From: CAYLLN01 sp964384375
Lineage (GTDB): Bacteria > Planctomycetota > Planctomycetia > Pirellulales > Pirellulaceae
Length of the DNA stretch: 64,000 nt
Reading direction: 5' to 3'
NCBI GenBank assembly: GCA_964384375.1
Contig: CAYLLN010000002.1
Location: 1-64,000, forward strand
The notes under the pieces are model-generated. The model saw nothing but the letters and a program-made list of their open reading frames with translations. It was not told the origin of the DNA and ran no database searches. The position numbers and the translations under genes were made by a program. Positions 1 through 8,700 of this stretch are shown here, one piece after another (position 1 is the first letter of the stretch; each line of letters opens with the position of its first letter).

Positions 1-68
1 TATCCCAACCACCTCACGCCCACCAAGATCACTTTGGAAACCGTGAACGGCTACGGGCGCGAATTGCT

Positions 69-491
69 GTGGGAACCGGTACCAGCGCAGGCGTCACTGC
101 GATTGTCTATCGGTATTTTAATCGTGCAATAAGGTCAGCTGATCCATCAGCTGCAATTAACGCACTACGACGTTTTCAATCGCGCACATTCACCATCAAT
201 GGGACAACCATATTGTTGGATAGAAGTGCGATGACACATATACTGCAAAGGCACCACCCGAACTACTGGAACGGCACTGTAACGCGGGAACAAGACTTTT
301 TTGATCGGAGTATGACGATCCGAGAAATTGAACATGCCATCGCCGAAGTACTCAGACAAAACCGCGATCAAATCGCCAGAATCGGGGCTAATGGTATCGG
401 GAACGTGAGGGGGGTTGTGGGTGGTCGAACATTCCAATTGGGAATTAATCGCGGTCGTGTCGGCCAGTTCACTCCCATCGGGGCGCCATAG
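69..491 (+). CDS. Rhs-type toxin tail (EndoU/BECR-like nuclease domain?), partial
   Basis: About 140 residues from a GTG at 69. The frame stays open to the left edge, so this is probably the C-terminal part of a longer protein. The core has HILQRHHP, a QDFF segment, a helix rich in Glu/Ile/Arg, then VRGVVGG and a closing QFTPIG. An N-terminal His motif, a middle helix and a terminal F-x-P strand resemble bacterial EndoU/BECR-fold RNase toxins at the ends of Rhs and CdiA proteins; that is inference from pattern only. The first ~120 bases also read sensibly in frame 1, which ends in TAA at 130-132, so a frameshift at the core/toxin junction is possible. Base composition becomes AT-richer at about 110, as expected where a foreign toxin tip joins an Rhs core. 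A candidate immunity gene follows 17 bases downstream. Confidence 0.5.
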   Translation: MGTGTSAGVTAIVYRYFNRAIRSADPSAAINALRRFQSRTFTINGTTILLDRSAMTHILQRHHPNYWNGTVTREQDFFDRSMTIREIEHAIAEVLRQNRDQIARIGANGIGNVRGVVGGRTFQLGINRGRVGQFTPIGAP

Positions 492-508
492 CTCATTTAA
501 TATTCACT

Positions 509-997
509 ATGGAATACAGCATTCAATCGTTGCTTCTTTTGGAAGGACGTTTCGTCCCTATTCAAGAGGTGAATACTCCTCCGTATGACGAGAACTATAT
601 TGAGGGAGCAATCGTTTGGCGCATCGGGAGTGCTTACTTACTTACAGAGCGTGACCACGATTTGGTGGATCAGCTCTGGGCCTACATTGTCGACGGATTA
701 GAATCACTTATTCGTCGCGGGCAGTTTGAAACATACTTTCCCGATCAACCGCTTTGTTTGGCTTGTCAGCTAATTTCTCGAACAAAGGTCGAAGTGAGAG
801 TCGGTTCGACTAGGACCGTCGTTGAAACGACATTACTTTATCGCTCATTGCTCGAAGGTGCCGAGCAGTTTTTTGTAACAATGCAGCAATTACTTCCAAA
901 ACACAACTCAACTTGGCAACGATATCTCAATATCGTGACGGAATTGCGCACGGACGTTTTCCGGGGAGGGGAAAAGGGGTCAGGCTTCATTGATTAG
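509..997 (+). CDS. Candidate immunity protein for the upstream toxin
   Basis: 162-aa soluble protein with no signal peptide or membrane segment, starting 17 bases after the toxin-like frame. It is acidic overall with alternating strands and helices: an N-terminal beta segment, a helix around DLVDQLWAYIVDGL and a C-terminal helix around EGAEQFFVTMQQLL. I recognise no family. The role is inferred from position (small gene directly after a toxin tip), size, acidity and an AT-richer composition than the housekeeping genes nearby. The last codons (GEKGSGFID) come from an AAAAGGGGTCAGG-type sequence that looks like one of the short repeats of this genome, so the natural C terminus may have been altered. 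Confidence 0.45.
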   Translation: MEYSIQSLLLLEGRFVPIQEVNTPPYDENYIEGAIVWRIGSAYLLTERDHDLVDQLWAYIVDGLESLIRRGQFETYFPDQPLCLACQLISRTKVEVRVGSTRTVVETTLLYRSLLEGAEQFFVTMQQLLPKHNSTWQRYLNIVTELRTDVFRGGEKGSGFID

Positions 998-1067
998 GCA
1001 AGTGCAGTGACATTGCAACAATCCGACTTCTTTTCACTCTGAAAATAAGTCCTCGACATGGCTTGGA

Positions 1068-1310
1068 CTGACCTGGCGCGACACCACCTTCGCCTACGAC
1101 GATTACGGCCGGCAACCTCGTCCGCAAGATCGACCGCCTGGGGCGGGTCACGCGGTACACGCTGGACAATCTCGACCGCCTGACGGCCGAGGAGTGGTAC
1201 ATCGGCGGGACCGTGCCGACGGGAAGCTCCACCACCACGACCCAGGGCGGGGGTACCAACGAGGTGCAGCGCATCGGCTTCCCGCCCCGTTTGGCTGGAA
1301 GCTGGCACTT
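1068..1310 (+). pseudogene. Rhs/YD-repeat remnant, frameshifted
   Basis: Translation from 1068 gives LTWRDTTFAYDDYG. The reading then moves to another frame at 1111 and continues NLVRKIDRLGRVTRYTLDN and LDRLTAEEWYIGGT. These are classic YD-repeat units of Rhs proteins (G-x-L-x-R/K-x-x-D...G-R-x-T-x-Y). The two frames are separated by an apparent 4-base CGGC duplication (GGC CGGC AAC). No start, no full-length core and no stop in register are present, so this is debris of an orphan Rhs core. It lies 3' of the toxin/immunity pair, as in Rhs loci where tips are displaced by recombination. The rest of the gap to 1478 holds no gene I can support. Confidence 0.7.
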
Positions 1311-1478
1311 TCCGGCTTGCCCGAACCGACCCGCGGACCGGCTGCCTATGTGCTGTCGCATCGCATGACCAAGCGGGGCCGCGACACCGACGCCCAGGCA
1401 CTGCTAATCATTGCCACCGAAATCTCGCCGGCTGATAGTTCTGTCGGCCGACTGACAAAGCAGCCGTGGAAGAGGCTG

Positions 1479-2609
<1,131 letters not shown>

Positions 2610-2613
2610 ATTC

Positions 2614-3435
2614 TTAGCCGCGAGCAAACTTGACTCCGGAAACCCCTTCCAGCTGCGGAACCAATCCCAATCGCTCGGCATGTTCCCGAAACAGCGAGAG
2701 TCCCATTCGCTCGCGCGGTCCTAGCGTGAAATGCAAATGATCGCGGAGGTATGTGAGGCACTCGTCGTAAGTCAGGCCAAATCGAGCGTGCTCCTCGCGT
2801 GCGATGCTCTCGACATTCGCCACGCCCAAGTCGCGAGACTGGTTGAGTGCGTCTGCCAACTTGCAAAACTCTTCGTCCGACCTCTGACCTCTGACCTCTG
2901 ACTTCTCTCCTCGCACCCACATTGCAAACACAAACGGCAGCTCCGCCCAGCGGCACCAGATGTCGCCCAGGTCCCACGTTTCGACGTACTCGCCTGCCGG
3001 AGGGTGCATCGCCCGGTCGCCGATCATGAGTAAGGCATCGGCCTCAATTTCCTCCGGCTGGGAATCGATCGGAAAAGGAACGAGTTTTGGCGACAGGGCG
3101 AAGCGCTCGCGGAGCAGGATCTGCACCAGTGCCGCACTCGTCCGCGATCCCTCGTCTAGCGCCAGCGTGCGGATGCTCTTCACTGGCACACGGGCGAGCA
3201 GCTGCACGCTCCGCACCGGTCCGCGGCAGCCGATACAGGCGTCAGAAATGATTTGGTAGTCGGGATTGGCGAAGAATTCGACCGACGGGATGAGCGCCAC
3301 GTCGAGCACGCCGGCAGCCAACCGATCGGCCAAGCGGCTGGGCAGGTCGAAGATCAGCTCGTGCTGCGGCGCAAGCTCCGCCAGCCCGTAAACGAGGGGC
3401 TTCGTGTTGAGGTAGGAAACCGCGCCGATCCGCAT
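2614..3435 (-). CDS. mqnA: Chorismate dehydratase (MqnA)
   Basis: 273-aa protein beginning MRIGAVSYLNTKPL, the hallmark N terminus of MqnA, which makes 3-[(1-carboxyvinyl)oxy]benzoate from chorismate in the first futalosine-pathway step. The periplasmic-binding-protein-like fold shows in the SYLNTKPL, LIPSVEFF and LALDEGSRTSAAL segments. An AGG lies 6 bases before the ATG. Oddity: residues ~177-187 (EKSEVRGQRSD) are encoded by three CCTCTGA repeats and look like an in-frame insertion in a loop between the two lobes; flanking family sequence resumes on either side, so the enzyme is probably functional. First gene of an mqnA-mqnC operon. Confidence 0.9.
   Translation of the reverse strand: MRIGAVSYLNTKPLVYGLAELAPQHELIFDLPSRLADRLAAGVLDVALIPSVEFFANPDYQIISDACIGCRGPVRSVQLLARVPVKSIRTLALDEGSRTSAALVQILLRERFALSPKLVPFPIDSQPEEIEADALLMIGDRAMHPPAGEYVETWDLGDIWCRWAELPFVFAMWVRGEKSEVRGQRSDEEFCKLADALNQSRDLGVANVESIAREEHARFGLTYDECLTYLRDHLHFTLGPRERMGLSLFREHAERLGLVPQLEGVSGVKFARG
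2875..2907. repeat. Short tandem phrase repeat inside mqnA
   Basis: Three near-perfect copies of CCTCTGA, in frame, coding for SEVRGQRS on the minus strand. Same style as the other phrase repeats of this window (17628, 34656, 35535, 39019, 49908, 62836). Confidence 0.8.
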
Positions 3436-3464
3436 GGCAGGCCTGAGCTTAAGGTGAAGCTGCG

Positions 3465-3493
3465 ATTGTAGTTGCCGCGTCTATCGCGACCAA
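3465..3493 (-). promoter_or_regulatory. Possible sigma-70-type promoter for mqnA-mqnC
   Basis: On the minus strand TTGGTC, 17 bases, then TACAAT, about 30 bases upstream of the mqnA ATG. Spacing is ideal and the -10 matches five of six consensus bases. Nothing else in the gap 3436-3557 stands out. Confidence 0.4.
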
Positions 3494-3557
3494 GGCGGGG
3501 CGAAGGCCGCTCCGCTTGCAACCTAACCGCAAATCCAACCCTCAATTCACCTGGGCG

Positions 3558-4571
3558 TCACGCACTCGCCACGTTCACAAAGCAGTGCACGTGCGGCAAC
3601 ACACGGTAGTTCCACACAAACCCCGGCCCCTCCAGCCGCCAGAAATGCCACGGCTGATCCGCCTTCATCGCGTCGTCCTTGTAGAACGCGACGTTCAGAT
3701 GGTCCATGCCGCCGCCGGTCTTCACGATCTCCATCACCTCGTCCACGTCCTCCTTGCGGAACGGGCCGAGGAGCGTCCGCATTACCGTCTCGACAAGCTG
3801 CTTCTGCTCAGCGGTCAGCTCGCTGTACGCAATGCCGTGCCGTGGGTTGGTTGCCTTCAGGCCGCCGAGGCCGTCCCCCGGGTTGTTCGTCGCCATCGCC
3901 TTGGTTCGCTGCTTCTCGTCGAGCGAGTCGAACACGGCCTGCACGGTTTGGGTCTGATAGTTATAGACGTTCTGCTTGCTATAGCCCGCTTCGCTGTGGC
4001 CGTAGTAGAGCGGTCCGCCCCACGCTGTCTTCGGCTCACTGTTGCCGTCGCATCGGAGCGTGATGTGGTGCCCGCTGAAGACAAACGCGAACGGCGAATT
4101 GTCCTTGGCCTCGCCGAACAGCACCGCCCCGCAGCCGTCGAACGAGCCGCTGTCGTCCCACGTTCCCTTGCGGCTCAGCCGGTCGAACGCTTCGTCGCCG
4201 GCCAGAATCGACCGGACGATCCGCTCGACCAACTCTCCCTGCGGCTTGGTGTAGTTTTCCGCGATCGACTTCTCGTTGAAAGCTGCATTGAACGTCCGCT
4301 GCCGCGTCGGCCGCCCTTCGCTCGCCCCGTGATCGTAGGGCTGCACGAGCGTTTTCTTCTGTTCGTCGGAAAGCGTCGAGAACAGCTCCTTGATCAGCCC
4401 TTCGGCCGGCTTGGGCGTTGCCTTCGCGTCTTCCGCACGAACGACCGGCACCGCGGCAGCCACCGCGGTGGCTCCGCCCATCGCGAGCAAAAAATCGCGC
4501 CGGCTCCGCATCTGCGGGAGCGAGAAACCCTCATCGCATTCCGGACAGTAATACTTGGACTTGCGGAGCAT
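3558..4571 (-). CDS. DUF3500 family protein with Tat signal
   Basis: 337 aa from the ATG at 4571, chosen because GGGAG sits 8 bases upstream. The N terminus carries a CPEC pair (KYYCPECDEGFSLP), then a twin-arginine motif RSRRDFLLAMGGATAVAAA and an AEDA cleavage region, pointing to Tat export. The mature part fits DUF3500: FNAAF, GPFRKEDVDEV, SFDGCGAVLFG, FSGHHITLRCDGN and a C-terminal HVHCFVNV. The His-rich SGHH and HVH suggest metal binding, but the biochemical role is unknown. A later start at M20 of this protein (MRSRRDFL) would remove the CPEC segment and give a more ordinary Tat leader; the Shine-Dalgarno favours the longer form. Confidence 0.8.
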   Translation of the reverse strand: MLRKSKYYCPECDEGFSLPQMRSRRDFLLAMGGATAVAAAVPVVRAEDAKATPKPAEGLIKELFSTLSDEQKKTLVQPYDHGASEGRPTRQRTFNAAFNEKSIAENYTKPQGELVERIVRSILAGDEAFDRLSRKGTWDDSGSFDGCGAVLFGEAKDNSPFAFVFSGHHITLRCDGNSEPKTAWGGPLYYGHSEAGYSKQNVYNYQTQTVQAVFDSLDEKQRTKAMATNNPGDGLGGLKATNPRHGIAYSELTAEQKQLVETVMRTLLGPFRKEDVDEVMEIVKTGGGMDHLNVAFYKDDAMKADQPWHFWRLEGPGFVWNYRVLPHVHCFVNVASA

Positions 4572-4654
4572 GGCCGTTTCTCCCGTGTTCGAGTCGCGTT
4601 TTGCCCATTTGCCGCCCAATGCTCACTCAGTACGCATCGGCCGCGGCTGATTGG

Positions 4655-4683
4655 TTTATAGCAACTTGCCGCGCGGCCCGCAA
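4655..4683 (-). promoter_or_regulatory. Possible promoter for the DUF3500 gene
   Basis: Minus-strand TTGCGG, 17 bases, TATAAA, in the divergent gap between the DUF3500 gene and the beta-propeller gene. The -10 is close to consensus; the -35 has only the TTG part. Confidence 0.35.
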
Positions 4684-4708
4684 ACATTGCTACAGTGAGC
4701 GGGCTAGG

Positions 4709-4739
4709 TGAGCGTGCGGCGTAAGCCCCATGAGTCTAA
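4709..4739. repeat. Degenerate palindromic repeat (GCGTAAGCCCC type)
   Basis: GAGCGTGCGGCGTAAGCCCC followed by ATGAGTCTAAG. The better-preserved relative at 62228-62256 has a GGGGC-GTCA-GCCCC hairpin in the same flanking sequence. It lies in the leader of the gene at 4774. Confidence 0.5.
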
Positions 4740-4773
4740 GCTCATCAATCTCTCCACTCCTGCGAGTCCTCCC

Positions 4774-5709
4774 ATGCGATCGCACCTTGTCGCCGCCCTG
4801 TTCCTTGTATTTCCCACCGTTGCTTACTCTGCCGAGCCTGGCTACCGCGTCCTGGCCCAGGACAACGGCCACGTCGCCATCGTCGATGCCGCGGGCAAGG
4901 TCGAATGGGAAGTCGAGTGCAAATACAACTCGCACGACATCGCGTTGCTGGAGAACGGCAATCTGTTGCTCCATACCGGAAACACGACAATCGTCGAGAT
5001 GACGCCCGACAAGAAAGTCGTCTGGCAATACGAAGCCAAGCCGAAGGATGGCTACAAGGGCCGCATCGAGATCCACGCCTTTCAGCGCCTGCCGGATGGC
5101 CTGACGATGGTCGCGGAGAGCGGCAACCGGCGAATTGTTGAAGTGGACAAAGATGGCAAGATCGTCAAAGAGATTCCGCTCACTGTCGATCATCCCGATC
5201 CGCACCGCGACACGCGGATGGTCCGCAAGCTCGCCAGCGGCAACTACCTGGTGTGCCACGAAGCTGACGGCATCGTCTGCGAATACGACGAGAGCGGGAA
5301 AGTCGTGTGGAGTTACAAGCTCGATCTGGCCGGCCGCCCCGAATCGCCCGGTCACGGACCCGAAGGACACGGCACGGCGGTCTTCGGCGCGCTCCGCCTC
5401 CCCAGCGGCAACACGCTCATCGCCTGTGGCAACGGCAACCGGGTGATCGAGGTCACGCCGGAAGGGAAAGCCGTGTGGAGTCTCGAACAAAAAGAACTCC
5501 CCGGCATCACGCTCGCTTGGGTCACCACGCTCCAAGTGCTCCCCAGTGGCAATATCATTCTCGGTAACTGCCACGCGGGCGAAGCGAATCCGCAACTCAT
5601 CGAAGTCAATCGCGACAAAAAAGTCGTCTGGACGTTCAAAGACTTCAAGAACTTCGGCAACAACCTGGCCGTGGCCCAGGTTCTCGATCAGAAAGACGTG
5701 CTCCGCTAA
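4774..5709 (+). CDS. Secreted beta-propeller protein (PQQ/NHL-like repeats)
   Basis: 311 aa from the ATG at 4774, which gives a clean signal peptide (MRSHLVAALFLVFPTVAYSA, cut before EPGYR). The longer frame adds a polar, repeat-derived leader and is rejected. The rest is built of ~45-residue repeats ending in motifs such as VEWEVEC, VVWQYEA, VVWSYKL, AVWSLEQ and VVWTFKD (aromatic after V-x-W), typical of PQQ-type or arylsulfotransferase-like propellers. Between blades lie G-N-x-L segments (LENGNLLLH, LASGNYLVC, LPSGNTLIA, LPSGNIILG). No cofactor residues can be assigned. Probably a periplasmic or surface binding protein; function unknown. Confidence 0.8.
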   Translation: MRSHLVAALFLVFPTVAYSAEPGYRVLAQDNGHVAIVDAAGKVEWEVECKYNSHDIALLENGNLLLHTGNTTIVEMTPDKKVVWQYEAKPKDGYKGRIEIHAFQRLPDGLTMVAESGNRRIVEVDKDGKIVKEIPLTVDHPDPHRDTRMVRKLASGNYLVCHEADGIVCEYDESGKVVWSYKLDLAGRPESPGHGPEGHGTAVFGALRLPSGNTLIACGNGNRVIEVTPEGKAVWSLEQKELPGITLAWVTTLQVLPSGNIILGNCHAGEANPQLIEVNRDKKVVWTFKDFKNFGNNLAVAQVLDQKDVLR

Positions 5710-5724
5710 GGCTGCAGCTGCCAC

Positions 5725-5748
5725 GGGCCGGAAGCTATAATCCGGCCC
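5725..5748 (+). promoter_or_regulatory. Perfect 7-bp hairpin with TATAAT in its loop, touching the next ATG
   Basis: GGGCCGG (5725-5731), a loop ending in TATAAT (5736-5741), then CCGGCCC (5742-5748), directly followed by the ATG at 5749. The TATAAT is a perfect -10 hexamer placed so that transcription would begin at or within a base of the ATG, which would make a leaderless mRNA. No clear -35 (CTGCAG at 5712 is weak) and no Shine-Dalgarno fit the gap. Confidence 0.4.
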
Positions 5749-8700
5749 ATGAGCAAGCGACATTCCTCTCTGGCTGGTTGCGGCGTCCTCGGCGTCGTAA
5801 TCCTTACAACCACTTCGCTTTTCGCGGCTGAACCCTGGGCCGATCCGCGTCTCAAGGTCACGGACGGCCTGCAGCTTTGGCTCGATGCCACGAAAGCAGC
5901 TGGTGAGCAAGCCATTCCGACGGAAGGGCCGCTTGCCACATGGCGCGACGCTTCCGGCAAGCGTCGCGACCTCGCGCAGGAAGCCACTGACAAACAGCCG
6001 CGAGTAATGAAGCTCGGCGAAGCGGCCATCGTCCGATTCGATGGTGTGGACGACCATTTGCGCGCCGTCAAGCTAGCCGCGGAACTCAAGTCGCTCACGG
6101 TCTTTCTCGTCGCTGCACCGCGGCAGAACGTCGGTGCGTTCCGGGGTCTGTTGGCGTTCAACAAGGCCGACGAAAAGGACTACACGAGTGGCCTGACAAT
6201 TGACCTGGGCCCGTTCGGCACGCCGCAGTTCAGCACGCTCAACGTCGAAGGCCGCGGCTTCGGCGGGGCGCAGAGCTTGCGGAAAGGGGACACGCCCTTC
6301 GGCAAGCTCTACACGATCGAGGTTTCGTCCGACGCTGCCGCCAAGACGATCCGGCTCGCGATCGACGGTCAAAGCGAAGGGGAGCGGGGGCGCGACGGCT
6401 CGCCGCTGTCGCTCGATGAGATCACGCTCGGGGCCCGCTACTACAACAACGGCGCTGGGCCGCAGCAGGTCGATGGCCCCCTACAAGCCGAAATCGCCGA
6501 AGTCCTCGTCTATGACCGCGTCCTGACTGCGGACGAAACCAAGTCTGTCCGCGAATACCTCGCGGCGAAATACGCAGCCATCAAGGACGCTTTGCCACCA
6601 ATCGGCGACGGCACGAGCGAGCCGCTTGTCCCCGTAAAGGACGCGCCTCCCGTGCAGGTCTTCTTTCCCGGCTTCACGATCCGCGAGTTGCCCGTCAATC
6701 TGACCAACCTCAACAACGTCAAATACCGCGAGGACGGCACACTCGTTGCCGTGGGTTACGACGGCCGTATCTGGCTTGTTTCCGACACGAATGGCGATGG
6801 CATCGAGGATCGGGCAGACTTGTTCTGGGAAAACAAGGACAGTCTGCGAGCCCCCATCGGCCTGGATCTCACGCCTCCCGGATACAAGCACGGCGACGGG
6901 GCGTTCGTCATCTTCAAATCCAAGCTGCTGCTTATTGTCGATACCGACCGCGACGGCAAGGCGGACAAAGAGATCGAAGTGGCCGGCGGCTGGCCGGAGA
7001 GCTTCCAGCCGGTGGACGGAGTGGGAGTCGCGTTCGATCGCGAAACCGGCAGCGTCTATTTCGGCCACGGGACGATGAATTTCACCGATCCGCTACTCCG
7101 CGATAAGGAGGGCCATTCGCACTATTCGCGGACCGACGAGACCGGAGCGATCATTCGTGTGTCGCCCGACTTCAAGACCCGCGAAGTCGTCGCCAAGGGC
7201 ATTCGATTCTCGATTGCGATCCGGCTCAATCGCGCCGGCGACCTGTTTTGCACCGACCAGGAAGGGGCGACCTGGGTCCCCAACGGCAACCCGTTCGACG
7301 AACTGCTGCACATTCAGCAAGGCCGGCACTACGGCTTTCCGTCCCGACATCCCAAGCACCTGCCGAGCGTGATCGACGAGCCGAGCACGTTCGACTACGG
7401 ACCGCAGCACCAATCGACTTGCGGCCTCAACTTCAACGAGCCGGTCAAGGAGGGGGGCCCGTCGTTCGGCCCGGCAGCATGGCAGGGCGAGGCGATTGTG
7501 GCCGGCGAGTCGCGCGGCAAGCTGTATCGCACCAAGCTCGTAAAATCACCTGCAGGCTACGTGGCCCGCACGCAGTTGCTCGCGGCTTTGGGCATGCTCA
7601 CGATCGACGCCTGTCCCGCCCCCGACGGCAGCCTCGTTGTCGCTTGCCACAGCGGCGGCCCCGACTGGGGGAGCGGCCCGTCTGGCAAGGGGAAACTCTT
7701 CAAGATCAGCTATACCGATCCGAGTCATCCGCAGCCTGTATTTGCGTGGGCCACTGGACCGCGCGAAGTGCGAGTCGAATTCGATCGGCCGGTCAAGCCG
7801 GAACTGCTCAAGGATGTGCTTAAAAACTCGAAGCTCACGGCCGGCCAGCACGTCCGCGCCGGCGACCGCTTTGAAACGATCTGGCCGGGCTATGCAGTCG
7901 TGCAGATGCAGCGTATTGCCCCGCGCTTCGACGTGCCGCTCCGTTCGGCGCAGCTCACGCCCGATCAACGGTCGCTCGTCCTGGCCGTCGATCCCATTCC
8001 GGCTGCCGTCCACTATGGGCTCGCGCTCCCCGGCATGGGGCGGCCAGTTGTTGACAAATCGCCTGTCGGTGCATTGCCGCAACATGCCGCGATTGACCTC
8101 GATTTCGACCTCACCGGCTGCGAAGCGACCTGGACCCCCGGCGGCGGCGGACCCGCGACGACCATCTGGCTGCCGCACTTGGATCTGAAAGTCGCCCGCG
8201 AACTGACAGCCGGCAGCGCCCCGCACGACGCCTTTTGGGAAGCAATCAAGGCTCCTGGCCAGCTCGTGCTGCGGGCGCAGCTCGATCTGACCGACATGCT
8301 CCGCCCCGCGGTGCAACCCGGCTCGCAGATCGACTTCGAGCTGCCGCCGGAGGAAGTGGCCGTCGCGTTTGCCTCCGTCTCGCCGCTTGAACTTGCATCT
8401 CCGTCCGCCGCCGTGACCAAAGCCGAAGGCCGTGTGAATCTGTCGCTTGCGCCCGAGCGAAAGAAAACCGTTTCGGTCGAGCTCCAACTCACCAAGTCTG
8501 CCGGTGACGTGGGCCTCGATGTCTCGTGGACTACGAGCGAGGACGACCGTGCTCGACCGCTCCCGCTCCGCCGCATCCTCGTCCCCTGGGCCGACACGAC
8601 CGGCAAAGCCGCAGAGCCTTCCGCCCCGTCACTCGTACCGGAACTTGCTGGCGGAAGTTGGGCCCGCGGTCGCAAGGAATTCTTCGGCAATGACGCCGCT

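Noticed and set aside
3516..4661. 381-aa plus-strand frame
   Set aside because: Antisense to the DUF3500 gene, whose Tat motif, Shine-Dalgarno and family pattern are clear; the frame is Arg/Val/His-rich like other GC-driven shadows.
4690..6057. 455-aa minus-strand frame
   Set aside because: Antisense to the secreted beta-propeller and the start of the fusion gene; biased composition, no motif.
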